Positions 1 through 7,569 of a DNA stretch of 14,883 nt are shown here, piece by piece (the stretch's first letter is position 1; the number at the start of each line of letters is the position of its first letter). The notes under the pieces were generated by a model. It was not told the DNA's origin. It did no database searches and saw nothing but the letters and a program-made list of their open reading frames with translations. Location: NCBI GenBank assembly GCA_003151655.1, contig PLYB01000177.1:1-14883 (forward strand), written 5' to 3'. The translations under genes and the position numbers were made by a program. This stretch comes from Gallionellaceae bacterium. GTDB lineage: Bacteria > Pseudomonadota > Gammaproteobacteria > Burkholderiales > Gallionellaceae.

Positions 1-627
1 GGCAACCCGAAAAACATCAAAGACTGGGGCGACTTGATCAAACCCGGTGTGGCCGTAATCACACCTAACCCGAAAACTTCCGGCGGCGCACGTTGGAACT
101 ATCTGGCGGCATGGGGCTTTGCTCTGGACAAGAACAAGGGCGACCAATCCAAGGCGCAGGAATTCGTGAGCAAACTGTACGGCAATGTGCCGGTGCTGGA
201 TTCCGGCGCGCGCGGATCGACAGTTACTTTCTCTGAACGCGGCATCGGCGACGTGCTGATCACTTGGGAAAACGAAGCATATCTGGTGAAGAAAGAATTC
301 GGCGAAGACAAATTCGACGTAGTGTTCCCATCGCAAAGTATCCTGGCTGAGCCTCCAGTAACGGTGGTCGACAAGAACGTGGACAAGCATGGCACCCGTG
401 CCGTCGCCCAAGCGTATCTGGAATATCTGTACTCCCCGGAAGGTCAGGAGATCGCCGCGAAGAACTTCTATCGCCCGACCGATGCAAAAGTCGCCAAGAA
501 ATATGAAAAGCAATTCCCCAAGCTGAAACTGATCACTATCGACAAGGTATTCGGCGGTTGGACCAACACGCAGAAACTGCATTTCGCCGATGGCGGCGTG
601 TTCGATCAAATCTACACCAAGAAGTAG
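1..627 (+). CDS. sbp: Sulfate-binding periplasmic protein, C-terminal part (5' truncated)
   Basis: The frame is open from base 1, so the gene begins outside the window; about 208 C-terminal residues are present of a family usually near 330-340. The protein would be the periplasmic solute receptor of the CysTWA sulfate/thiosulfate ABC transporter. Characteristic Sbp/CysP segments are visible: GGARWNYLAAWG, LDSGARGSTVTF, ERGIGDVLITWENEA, HGTRAVAQAYLEYLYSPEGQ and, near the end, FGGWTNTQKLHFADGGVFDQIY. The C-terminus is complete and a strong terminator follows about 120 bases later, so no cysTWA genes are cotranscribed downstream; they could lie upstream or elsewhere. Sbp and the thiosulfate-binding CysP are close paralogues; the C-terminal segment fits Sbp somewhat better. 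The family call is secure and the substrate preference is inferred. The gene places a classical sulfate-uptake function beside the organosulfur-type genes that follow. Confidence 0.93.
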   Translation, partial: GNPKNIKDWGDLIKPGVAVITPNPKTSGGARWNYLAAWGFALDKNKGDQSKAQEFVSKLYGNVPVLDSGARGSTVTFSERGIGDVLITWENEAYLVKKEFGEDKFDVVFPSQSILAEPPVTVVDKNVDKHGTRAVAQAYLEYLYSPEGQEIAAKNFYRPTDAKVAKKYEKQFPKLKLITIDKVFGGWTNTQKLHFADGGVFDQIYTKK

Positions 628-745
628 ACATCCCGGCGCACCTACGGGGGTGTCAGATCATCGCATGGCTGTTTAATGCTTATAACTACTGATGAAATCA
701 CTTTGTCCGTATAAGGCATTCAGCCCGAGTGTGAGTAACATCCAG

Positions 746-778
746 AACAAAGGGCAGGTAACTGCCCTTTGTTTTTTC
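746..778 (+). terminator. Rho-independent terminator after sbp
   Basis: A perfect stem pairs ACAAAGGGCAG (747-757) with CTGCCCTTTGT (762-772) across a GTAA tetraloop, followed by a T run at 772-777. It lies between the sbp stop codon and the sigma-54 activator start, so it separates the two transcription units. Confidence 0.9.
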
Positions 779-823
779 AAGCAGTCGAGCATCCGAGTTT
801 TTTGATGTGCTAAATTTGATTTG

Positions 824-1897
824 ATGGTGAACCAAGTGAATACAGGTAGATTAATTACATTTCCAGATCCGCAGCGGATTAGTTTGTCCATTCGGGCAAG
901 CGCGCTCATTTTTGCCGATCCGGAATCTCAAAAATTATTGTCCTTGATCGAGCGCGTCGCCCCCAGCGATGCCACCGCTTACATCAAAGGCGAAACCGGC
1001 ACCGGCAAAGAATTAGTCGCACGCCATATTCATTCCTTAAGCTCGCGGCGCAATGGCCCGTTTGCCGCCATCAATTGCGGTGCCTTTTCCGAAACACTGG
1101 TGGAGAGCGAATTATTCGGCTACGAGCGCGGCGCGTTCACCGGTGCAGTTGGTTCAAAAACCGGCTGGTTTGAAAGTGCCAATGGCGGCACGTTGTTTCT
1201 GGACGAGATCGGCGATCTGCCACTCTCCACGCAGGTCAAACTTTTGCGCGTATTGCAAGAGCGCGAGATCGTGCGCATCGGCTCGCGCAAACCGACACCG
1301 ATCGACGTGCGCCTGATCGCCGCCACCAACGTAAATCTGGAAGAGGCCGTCAAAGTCGGACGCTTCCGCGAAGATTTGTATTACCGCATCAATGTCGTGC
1401 CGATTCAGCTTGCACCGCTGCGCGAACGACCCGGCGATATTTTGCCGCTGGTCGAGCACTTCATTTCCATTTACAAAGATCGCTTGCATACCAGGGCACC
1501 CGAACTGCATCCGGAGACACTGCGTTTGCTGCATGACTATCCGTGGCCGGGCAATATTCGCGAACTGGAAAACACTATTCACCGCGCACTGTTGGTATGC
1601 GATGGCAATATTTTGCGGCCAAATAATTTGAACCTGCCTCTTTCGGTTCCCCAAAACTCTTTTCAGGATTGCCTCGGCACAACCGACCAGGCCAGCGAAG
1701 ATATGTGCGTGCTGGAAAAAATATTTGCCAAATTTTTTGAGCAAGGGCATGACGAATTGCACGAACTGGTGCAACGCAAACTGGTATTGCAGGCGTATGA
1801 ATACTCGCGCCAAAACCAAGTACAGGCTGCCAAGCTGCTGGGCATCAGCCGCAATGTGTTGAGAACCCAGCTTAAGCATTTCGGCATCATCGAATAA
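824..1897 (+). CDS. sfnR: Sigma-54-dependent activator without sensor domain, SfnR-like
   Basis: This is a cytoplasmic enhancer-binding protein that uses ATP hydrolysis to open promoters held by sigma-54 RNA polymerase. The AAA+ core has Walker A GETGTGKE near residue 56, the sigma-54-contacting loop GAFTGA near 103, Walker B TLFLDE near 123, and the conserved stretches RLIAATN, FREDLYYR and the WPGNIRELEN segment. A Fis-type helix-turn-helix ends the protein (QAAKLLGISRNVLRTQLKHF). Only about 30 residues precede the core, so there is no receiver, PAS or GAF domain; activity is probably set by gene expression or a partner. Length and the IAPSDAT-like and EREIVRIGSRKP-like segments resemble SfnR, the activator of dimethylsulfone use in Pseudomonas. 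I chose ATG 824 over the adjoining TTG 821; no clear Shine-Dalgarno sequence is visible. Likely targets are the three sigma-54 promoters in this window. The sigma-54 activator call is secure; the SfnR assignment is from recollected similarity and context. Confidence 0.9.
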   Translation: MVNQVNTGRLITFPDPQRISLSIRASALIFADPESQKLLSLIERVAPSDATAYIKGETGTGKELVARHIHSLSSRRNGPFAAINCGAFSETLVESELFGYERGAFTGAVGSKTGWFESANGGTLFLDEIGDLPLSTQVKLLRVLQEREIVRIGSRKPTPIDVRLIAATNVNLEEAVKVGRFREDLYYRINVVPIQLAPLRERPGDILPLVEHFISIYKDRLHTRAPELHPETLRLLHDYPWPGNIRELENTIHRALLVCDGNILRPNNLNLPLSVPQNSFQDCLGTTDQASEDMCVLEKIFAKFFEQGHDELHELVQRKLVLQAYEYSRQNQVQAAKLLGISRNVLRTQLKHFGIIE

Positions 1898-1915
1898 TAA
1901 ATACATTCCGCTTGC

Positions 1916-1944
1916 GCCGCGATACAGTTCACACGGATCGCGGC
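1916..1944. terminator. Hairpin between convergent genes
   Basis: GCCGCGAT (1916-1923) pairs perfectly with ATCGCGGC (1937-1944) over a 13-base loop, in the 57-base gap where the plus-strand activator gene and the minus-strand ABC operon converge. It could end transcripts from both sides. There is no good T run on either side, so this is a position-supported guess. Confidence 0.45.
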
Positions 1945-1954
1945 TATTTCGTTC

Positions 1955-2794
1955 CTAGGCTTGGTAACTTAGTTCATTACTGTGTGAATATTCCTCATTC
2001 GAGGCAGCCTTCTCTATCAACCCGGCAGACGCATCTGCCGTATGCGAAAACTCGCGTAGCACTTCTTCCTTAATGGCGATGAATTCCGCGCTGGAGCGGT
2101 TACGTTCACGCGGAAGCGGCACATCAATGATGCGTTTGATGCGACCGGGACGCGGCTGCATCACGACGACGCGATCCCCCAGATAAACGGCTTCTTCCAC
2201 ATCGTGCGTCACTTGGATCATGGTGATACCTTCTTTTTCCCAGATGCGCTGCAACTCCTGCTGTAAGAAAGCTCGCGTAAAAGCATCCAGTGCGCCGAAT
2301 GGTTCATCCAGCAACAATACTTCCGGACGATTGACCAAGGCGCGCGCGATAGCGACACGTTGCGACATGCCTCCGGAAAGCTGATACGGATAAGCGCCTG
2401 CAAAATCTTTCAGCCCGACCAGTTCGATGTGTTCCTGCACTGACTTGCGTTTTTCTTCTTCGCTAAACTTGGTGTTATTCAACAAGCCGATACTGATGTT
2501 TTGTTCAACAGTGAGCCATGGAAAAAGACGATGTTCCTGAAACACGATACCGCGCTCCAGACTGGTGCCCACAATGCGACTGCCATCGAGCAACAACTCG
2601 CCCTGATAGTCATCCTCCAGCCCTATAATCAGTTTCAGCAGCGTCGACTTACCGCAACCACTGGAACCGACGATACTGACGAACTCGCCCGGTTTGATGG
2701 AAAGTGAAATGTTCTCCAAAACCGGCAACGACTCTCCGCGCACCTTGTATTGCTTGTTGAGATTTTTGATTTCCAGCGTAGCTGCATGAGCCAT
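1955..2794 (-). CDS. ssuB: ABC transporter ATPase, sulfonate/nitrate/taurine type
   Basis: This is the ATP-hydrolysing subunit of an importer of the SsuB/TauB/NrtD group, working on the cytoplasmic face of the two permeases encoded just upstream. All motifs are intact: Walker A GSSGCGKST (residues 43-51), Q-loop FQE (85-87), signature LSGGMSQR (139-146), Walker B VLLLDEP (159-165), D-loop GALD and switch histidine in VTHD. Q-loop context HRLFPWLTVEQN is typical of the group. Length 279 is slightly long, with about 30 extra C-terminal residues. ATG 2794 is preceded by AAGGAG at good spacing. It is the last gene of the five-gene minus-strand operon, 31 bases after the second permease. The family does not reveal the substrate; sulfonate or sulfate ester is inferred from the sulfur-related neighbours. 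The symbol marks the closest named family, not a proven orthologue. Confidence 0.93.
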   Translation of the reverse strand: MAHAATLEIKNLNKQYKVRGESLPVLENISLSIKPGEFVSIVGSSGCGKSTLLKLIIGLEDDYQGELLLDGSRIVGTSLERGIVFQEHRLFPWLTVEQNISIGLLNNTKFSEEEKRKSVQEHIELVGLKDFAGAYPYQLSGGMSQRVAIARALVNRPEVLLLDEPFGALDAFTRAFLQQELQRIWEKEGITMIQVTHDVEEAVYLGDRVVVMQPRPGRIKRIIDVPLPRERNRSSAEFIAIKEEVLREFSHTADASAGLIEKAASNEEYSHSNELSYQA

Positions 2795-2825
2795 GATGTT
2801 CTCCTTAAAATAGTTTCAGAACCGG

Positions 2826-3605
2826 TTAGGTCCGGTCGCCGCGCCAAGCCAGCAGATGCGATTCGATACGGGTGGCAATAAAATTTAACAAGGCACCGAC
2901 AAGCCCGATAATCAACATGCCGAACACAATCAACTCGACATTAAACGCGGCGCGACCTTTGATAACAGCATCGCCCAAACCCGTGTCTGCCGTCACCAAT
3001 AGGAATTCCGCACCAATAGTCGCCATCCATGCGTAGATCAAGCCGAGATGCAGGCCGGTGAGTATCTGCGGCGAGGCGGCCGGCACGATCAGCCGCGTGA
3101 TAGATTGCCAACGGGTGAACGCATACACACGCGCCACTTCGAGCTGGGTGCGCGGCACGCTGCGCACGCCGTCAAAAGTATTAATCGCAACCGGATAGAA
3201 CGTTGTCAGCGAAATAAATACAATCTTGGCGCTATCGCCTGTCCCCAGCCAGGTTGAGATCAACGGCAGCCAGGCGAACAATGAAATATGCTTGAGCGTA
3301 TTGAAAGTCGGCCCGACGATACGTTCCGTCCAACGCGACAAGCCCAGCAGTACGCCGAAGACAATCCCGGCAAAACTCCCAATCACAAAGCCGGACATAT
3401 CTCGCATCAAACTGGCTTCAACCCCTTCCATGAAACCATCGCGCGAAATCGCCTTTACCGCTGCCTGATAGACCTTCTCGGGCGGTACGATCAACTTGGT
3501 ATTGACCCAGCCCAAAGTAGTAACGACATACCAGACAGTCAATAACGTCAGCGGCAATACCGCCCAGCGCCAGTCGCGATTTCGAATAAGATGTATCAAG
3601 TTCAT
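2826..3605 (-). CDS. ssuC: ABC transporter permease (second of two), SsuC/TauC-like
   Basis: This 259-residue inner-membrane protein belongs to the binding-protein-dependent transport permease family (BPD_transp_1). Hydrophobic segments include residues near 16-32 (WAVLPLTLLTVWYVVTT), the 70-90 region (GFVIGSFAGIVFGVLLG), and the C-terminal LIVFGMLIIGLVGALLNFI. The cytoplasmic EAA-type loop that docks on the ATPase is visible as EVARVYAFTRWQSITRLIVPAASPQILTGLHLGLIYAW. Its ATG overlaps the stop codon of the preceding permease in a four-base ATGA arrangement, a sign of translational coupling and balanced synthesis. Many SsuABC transporters have one permease acting as a homodimer; here two distinct permeases are adjacent, so a heterodimeric channel is likely. 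The family is certain; the transported compound is not known. Confidence 0.92.
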   Translation of the reverse strand: MNLIHLIRNRDWRWAVLPLTLLTVWYVVTTLGWVNTKLIVPPEKVYQAAVKAISRDGFMEGVEASLMRDMSGFVIGSFAGIVFGVLLGLSRWTERIVGPTFNTLKHISLFAWLPLISTWLGTGDSAKIVFISLTTFYPVAINTFDGVRSVPRTQLEVARVYAFTRWQSITRLIVPAASPQILTGLHLGLIYAWMATIGAEFLLVTADTGLGDAVIKGRAAFNVELIVFGMLIIGLVGALLNFIATRIESHLLAWRGDRT

Positions 3606-4462
3606 TTCGCCTCCCCGTGAACGGTGTGCAACCAGCTTTGCAAGCGAGACTCCAAGAAACTCAAACTTAAATCGAGTGTTACGCCGATGACACCGATTAC
3701 AATCACACCGACAAATACCAGATCCAATTGCATCAGCAGGCGTGCATACCCCATCAGATATCCGACCCCCTCACTGGAAGCGAGCAACTCGACAAACACT
3801 AGTGCCAGCCACGCTTGCATGATGCCCTGACGAAATCCGCTGAACAGACTGGGCAGCGCCGCCGGCAACACCACTCGCAGCAATACCTGGCTACGCGTGA
3901 AGCGATAAACCTGCGCCACCTCCAGCAGATTGCGCGGGATATTGCTGATCCCCTTGTAGGTTGCCACCGTCACCGGCACAACCACTGCGATAGAGATAGC
4001 GGCGATCTTTAGGCCCTCATCGATGCCCAGAAAAATAATCAGCAGCGGTATCCATCCCACCACCGGAAATTGTGAAAACACTTCGAACGACGGATAAAGA
4101 TAGGCACGCGCCGTCTTGGACAACGCGACAGAAAATCCCAGCAGCCAGCCGATGCTGCTGCCGATCAAAACACTCCAGCCGATGCGAGACAGGCTGACCG
4201 ACAAATGATGTGTCAGATCGCCTGATTCCCATAAATCCTGCAAAGATTGCCACACCAGCTCGGGTGGCGGTAAAAGTTGCACCGCGATCCACTCATGGAT
4301 CACCGCAAACTGCCATAGCCCCAATACGCCCAGCGGCAAAATCAAGCCGACAGCAGCATGACTCACGCGGATGGAAAAACCACCGAGAGTCAAAAACAAT
4401 CGCTGCAATATTCCGGAGTTAACCAGGCCATGAACAACAGGTCTCGTTGCGTCATTCATCAT
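3602..4462 (-). CDS. ABC transporter permease (first of two), SsuC/TauC-like
   Basis: This 286-residue integral membrane permease is of the same family as the next gene but clearly divergent from it. Hydrophobic stretches include AAVGLILPLGVLGLWQFAVI, the IGWSVLIGSSIGWLLGFSVAL region, VVGWIPLLIIFLGI, and the C-terminal DLVFVGVIVIGVIGVTLDLSL. The EAA-type ATPase-docking loop reads EVAQVYRFTRSQVLLRVVLPAALPSLFSGF. The gene starts with two consecutive ATG codons (4462 and 4459); a GAGG lies 4 bases before the first and 7 before the second, so the second may be the main start. The stop overlaps the next ATG by four bases. The 72-base gap from the upstream binding-protein gene contains two hairpins. 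It presumably forms a heterodimer with the second permease. Confidence 0.92.
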   Translation of the reverse strand: MMNDATRPVVHGLVNSGILQRLFLTLGGFSIRVSHAAVGLILPLGVLGLWQFAVIHEWIAVQLLPPPELVWQSLQDLWESGDLTHHLSVSLSRIGWSVLIGSSIGWLLGFSVALSKTARAYLYPSFEVFSQFPVVGWIPLLIIFLGIDEGLKIAAISIAVVVPVTVATYKGISNIPRNLLEVAQVYRFTRSQVLLRVVLPAALPSLFSGFRQGIMQAWLALVFVELLASSEGVGYLMGYARLLMQLDLVFVGVIVIGVIGVTLDLSLSFLESRLQSWLHTVHGEAK

Positions 4463-4478
4463 TCAACCTCATTTTCAA

Positions 4479-4519
4479 CTTCTTACACTTTAAGAAGCAT
4501 GGAGGCGACATTTGTCGCC
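4479..4519 (-). other. Two tandem hairpins between binding-protein and permease genes
   Basis: Two perfect inverted repeats sit in the only sizeable internal gap of the operon: CTTCTTA (4479-4485) with TAAGAAG (4491-4497), and GGCGAC (4504-4509) with GTCGCC (4514-4519). Neither has a T run on the minus strand. Such structures often stabilise the upstream message or partly terminate it, giving more binding protein than permease. That role is inferred. Confidence 0.5.
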
Positions 4520-4534
4520 CCATACTTAAATTAA

Positions 4535-5608
4535 CTATTTCTTGAGATTGCCATCCTTGTCGAACTCATCCCAATAGTGTTCCAGCTTCAGCTCTTTCAA
4601 TGCATTGTTCAGATACTTTGGTTCTATCCAGCCTTTGACATCCACATCGTGACGTATCAACTTGAAACGTTTAGTCTCATCGACCGCTTTTTGCAGGCTG
4701 GCCACGTAGTACTCGTCAAACAAGGGACTGATCCGCTCACGTAACTTGTCGTTTTTCCACGTTTCCACATAATCGAGATAGGTATCTGTCGCTTGACGTG
4801 ACCACAATTGCATCAACTCAGTACGATTCTTTTCTTCGGAAGAAAACTTGGCTTCTTTAACGATAGTGGTAACGACGCGCTGCACGATGTCGGGATATTT
4901 CTTCTCAAATTCTTCACCTACCCAAAAATTGCTAATGCTAGTGAGCTTGGGGTCGCGGGATACCTTGAACAATATCTTAGCCACTCCTCGTGATACCAGA
5001 TCGTAGGGCTTAACAATCGCACCATCGATGTCTCCCGTCGCCAACGCGGCTTTAAGCGTGGCGGCATCCAAACTGATCACCTTAAAATCGCGTTCTGTGA
5101 AACCATTTTTTTCAAGTACACGCGCCAGTGTCAGTTGACCTGCAGTACCCTTGGTTACGCCGATTTTCTTCCCTTTCAGATCAGCCAATGTTTTAGCTTC
5201 CGAATTAGCGGGCACGACAAAAACAATCTCTCCGAAACGCCCCTGTCCCAAAATCAACTTGTGCTTCAACCCGGTGGAGCGCCCCACAATTAGCGGCAAG
5301 TCGCCATGACTGGCGAAGTCGATCAGCTTGTTGGCAAATTGTTCATTGGTAGCCGGGCCTGCACCCACGTTGAAGAACCACTTAATTTTGATGTTGTCCT
5401 TCTTGAACTCCTCTTCCAATGCCGCATGCAAATGCGTGGTTGCCAAGGAGCTCCCCCCTGCCAGCGGGCGGCCGGAAGCCCCCGCGCTGGAGAAGGCAAT
5501 ACGGATTTCAGTTGGCTTGCCTTCATCCGCCTGCGCAGGCTGTGGCAGCAACGGCAGCAAGGTCAGCGCGCCCAGCAACCAAGATAATTTGTTTACTATT
5601 TTTTTCAT
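4535..5608 (-). CDS. ssuA: Periplasmic substrate-binding protein, SsuA/NMT1-like
   Basis: This 357-residue protein is the periplasmic receptor of the ABC importer encoded after it. A Sec signal peptide is clear: MKK followed by a hydrophobic core and PAQA, with probable cleavage after residue 27 before DEGKP. The mature protein has the two-lobed NMT1/SsuA-like pattern: EIRIAFSSAG at the start, then LADLKGKKIGVTKGTAGQLTL, LDAATLKAALATGDIDGAIV and the FWVGEEFEKKYPDIV region. There is no lipobox cysteine, so it should be soluble in the periplasm. AGGA precedes ATG 5608 at seven bases. It follows the porin gene by 30 bases. Relatives bind alkanesulfonates, taurine, sulfate esters, nitrate or thiamine precursors; sulfonate or sulfate ester is favoured here only because of context. 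The symbol indicates family. Confidence 0.88.
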   Translation of the reverse strand: MKKIVNKLSWLLGALTLLPLLPQPAQADEGKPTEIRIAFSSAGASGRPLAGGSSLATTHLHAALEEEFKKDNIKIKWFFNVGAGPATNEQFANKLIDFASHGDLPLIVGRSTGLKHKLILGQGRFGEIVFVVPANSEAKTLADLKGKKIGVTKGTAGQLTLARVLEKNGFTERDFKVISLDAATLKAALATGDIDGAIVKPYDLVSRGVAKILFKVSRDPKLTSISNFWVGEEFEKKYPDIVQRVVTTIVKEAKFSSEEKNRTELMQLWSRQATDTYLDYVETWKNDKLRERISPLFDEYYVASLQKAVDETKRFKLIRHDVDVKGWIEPKYLNNALKELKLEHYWDEFDKDGNLKK

Positions 5609-5638
5609 TTTATATTCCTAAATTTAAATGGCTAAAGA

Positions 5639-7165
5639 TCAGAAACCGAACTGGAATTGAACGATCAAGTCCTGATAATTGGTTTTGGCGTGGTTGTAAT
5701 AGTGGTAATCATTCAGGTTGACCTGAAACTTGGTTGTTTCCGCAAAGAACAGATTGAAACCCACGGTCGAAATGTCGATCTTGCCGGTGACATTCGTTCC
5801 CGATGCAGCCGTGTTATCCGTGTTGGCATCCCAGCTGTCGTAACGCAAGAAAGGTTGATATGTCTTCGGCCACCAGTCGTCATACTTACCCTGGCCAGTA
5901 CCATTAGATGACTTCAGCCATTGCTCACCCCAGGTGTAGAACAACGTAAGCGTTTGCCCTACTGAACGAATTTGACCTGTCTTGCCGGTATTGGTGGTAG
6001 CGATATTGCTGCCCGAAGCAGGCTGGTTCAGATTTGTTACAAAACTATCATCACGACCTTGTGCATATTCGTATGTAGCACCGAACGGCAAATGGTTGTA
6101 GTAAATATCAAAGCCATAACGTTCGCTTTTACCGTCTACCGGAGTTGTGACCGTCGCACCGCTGGCCAGTACATTTTTTTCTCCTGTTTGATAAGACAAA
6201 CCGAATTTCAACTCACGCAACCAACTGGTGTAATCAACCGGGGCTGTGACGGCAATACGTGCCAGATAATCTTTTTGAGAGTTGTTGTCCGACTGATTCG
6301 GACCGCTACCGTTGGTCACCCCCACCGCATATTCCAGCAATGGCGCACGGTAATTAAAACCGTAATCGACATATGGGCTGTAGTCGCCACGCAAGATCAA
6401 ACCGATTTGGCGCGTACCCACTCCCAGCCCTGAAACGAACTGTGCCGCATTGATGGCGGGCTTCAATTCGTCAGTTGTTTGCGCCTCTAATCCGAAGACC
6501 GTCAATTGCTGACCGAAACTAAGATTTAAGTTTGCGTCTTCCAATCCGGTAACGGCAGGATTAATAAAACCGTATTGAATATAGGCATCCTGCAGATTAA
6601 AAAGACTGGTCGCCGCCAATGTCGTTGTAGTTGGCGTAACCGAAGTCGTAGAGGACTCTTTAGCGTAAGCAAAGCCCACCTTGTAATCCAAATTATGTCC
6701 TTCGCCGTAATCCTTAAATAAATTACCGGCAAAAGCGATAGTCGATAGCGGAATGTCAAAACTTGAAGCTCGTGCAGTCGATTGAGTTGTGGCAGCTCCG
6801 GTCGATGTTCCTGTCGTTGTAGCGTTGAAACGCACTTGCGTTGAACCGGTGATCGTAGTGGTCCGGTTAGTTTGCGCCGTCTTATAGTCGCGTAGACGCT
6901 GCACATCGTATTTATAGTTTTCCAGATCGGCACGTAAACCGCTAATGTCATCTTTGTTGGCGGGCTCACTTGTAGAAGCCGCCGCACCTGATGAAGATGA
7001 TTTCCCGGCTTTGACTTGTTGCCCCAACAACTCAACCGTGCTTTTCAATTCCTCGATCTGTTGCTGTAATTCCTGCGTCGATGGAGTCGCACCAAAGCTT
7101 GTTCCCGCATAGGCAAACAATGCCAGCGCAAGAATCTGATTACCCGCCTTCAATTTAAATTTCAA
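5639..7165 (-). CDS. Outer-membrane porin with N-terminal coiled coil
   Basis: This is a 508-residue predicted outer-membrane beta-barrel, first gene of the minus-strand transport operon. A Sec signal peptide (MKFKLKAGNQILALALFAYAGTSFG) is followed by a short heptad-like coiled coil (STQELQQQIEELKSTVELLG), a low-complexity Ser/Ala segment, and alternating polar/aromatic strands to the end. The final residues, LIVQFQFGF, give the C-terminal phenylalanine expected for insertion by the Bam machinery. An N-terminal coiled coil before a barrel recalls DcaP-like and related trimeric porins, but I cannot assign a named family. Thr-rich stretches (TTTITGSTQVRFNATTTG and a later Thr/Ala segment) are probably loops. 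AGGGGA precedes the ATG. A porin leading an ABC operon suggests a substrate-specific outer-membrane entry route. A sigma-54 promoter lies about 125 bases upstream. Confidence 0.82.
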   Translation of the reverse strand: MKFKLKAGNQILALALFAYAGTSFGATPSTQELQQQIEELKSTVELLGQQVKAGKSSSSGAAASTSEPANKDDISGLRADLENYKYDVQRLRDYKTAQTNRTTTITGSTQVRFNATTTGTSTGAATTQSTARASSFDIPLSTIAFAGNLFKDYGEGHNLDYKVGFAYAKESSTTSVTPTTTTLAATSLFNLQDAYIQYGFINPAVTGLEDANLNLSFGQQLTVFGLEAQTTDELKPAINAAQFVSGLGVGTRQIGLILRGDYSPYVDYGFNYRAPLLEYAVGVTNGSGPNQSDNNSQKDYLARIAVTAPVDYTSWLRELKFGLSYQTGEKNVLASGATVTTPVDGKSERYGFDIYYNHLPFGATYEYAQGRDDSFVTNLNQPASGSNIATTNTGKTGQIRSVGQTLTLFYTWGEQWLKSSNGTGQGKYDDWWPKTYQPFLRYDSWDANTDNTAASGTNVTGKIDISTVGFNLFFAETTKFQVNLNDYHYYNHAKTNYQDLIVQFQFGF

Positions 7166-7242
7166 TTTATTCCCCTATTGGTTTAATCGTGCGATGCAAT
7201 GCAGTGAATTTTTCTACCCGCATCCATCGTGTCTAAAACTGA

Positions 7243-7259
7243 TGCCGGACTTTCCGGCA
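7243..7259 (-). promoter_or_regulatory. GC-rich hairpin in the porin-operon leader
   Basis: TGCCGGA (7243-7249) pairs perfectly with TCCGGCA (7253-7259) over a three-base loop. It lies inside the predicted untranslated leader of the porin operon, about 20 bases after the predicted start point. A short T run follows four bases later on the minus strand, so attenuation is possible; message stabilisation is an alternative. Confidence 0.4.
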
Positions 7260-7289
7260 CACGTAGCCATTCATGGCAGACAAGCTATC

Positions 7290-7306
7290 AGCATGATCTA
7301 TGCCAA
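7290..7306 (-). promoter_or_regulatory. Sigma-54 promoter for the porin/ABC operon
   Basis: On the minus strand the site reads TTGGCATAGATCATGCT, close to the consensus YTGGCACGRNNNTTGCW, with the invariant GG (7304-7303) and GC (7292-7291) exactly ten bases apart. Transcription would begin near 7279, leaving a leader of about 114 bases before the porin ATG. Deviations are T for C at the end of the -24 element, A for the following G, and A for the first T of TTGC. Confidence 0.7.
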
Positions 7307-7339
7307 CTAGCAAAATCCTAGTTAGCACAAGGATTTTGA
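7305..7339. repeat. Overlapping inverted repeats upstream of the porin promoter
   Basis: Two interleaved inverted repeats are seen: AACTAG (7305-7310) with CTAGTT (7318-7323), and CAAAATCCT (7311-7319) with AGGATTTTG (7330-7338). They abut the -24 element of the minus-strand sigma-54 promoter. They may be operators for a repressor or an accessory factor; no binding protein can be named. Confidence 0.45.
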
Positions 7340-7391
7340 ATAGTTATCCGAAAGTACAACGGGAGAATATTGCTTCCTGAGCAGCATGTGA

Positions 7392-7409
7392 TTGCGGCGA
7401 CTTGCGCAA
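7392..7409. promoter_or_regulatory. Candidate upstream activator site for the porin promoter
   Basis: TTGCG (7392-7396) and CGCAA (7405-7409) form an inverted repeat with an eight-base spacer, centred about 120 bases upstream of the predicted porin transcription start. That is a usual distance for a sigma-54 activator site. A similar but weaker element, TGCA-N8-TGCA at 14231-14246, lies at the same distance from the third sigma-54 promoter. The repeat is short, so this is tentative. Confidence 0.3.
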
Positions 7410-7569
7410 AACCAAACAGCGGGATTTTTTTCATATTCTTGCGGCGCTTGTTGGGACTGTTGAAGCCGCAGCAGCGGCAACAAAAAAGATGCTGCATTTT
7501 CACCAGCCATTATTTATATCCCAGAACACGCACAGCGAATTTCATCCCATTAAAAATATCTCAAACGCC

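Noticed and set aside
665..682. TGGC...TGC resembling a sigma-54 promoter before the activator gene
   Set aside because: GG and GC are nine bases apart instead of ten and the flanks fit poorly.
675..720. Imperfect inverted repeat AATGCTTATA / TATAAGGCATT after sbp
   Set aside because: The loop is long and one arm has an extra base; the better hairpin 30 bases later explains termination.
752..766. GG-N10-GC spacing in front of the activator gene
   Set aside because: It lies within the stem-loop of the sbp terminator and lacks the TTGGCA context.
1154..1906. Long minus-strand open frame (250 codons) opposite the sigma-54 activator gene
   Set aside because: It mirrors the activator coding frame, which has every AAA+ motif; the antisense product has no recognisable domain or ribosome site.
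7493..7514. Possible second minus-strand sigma-54 site (TGGCTGGTGAAAATGC)
   Set aside because: GG and GC are eleven bases apart, which sigma-54 tolerates poorly, and the -24 element is imperfect.
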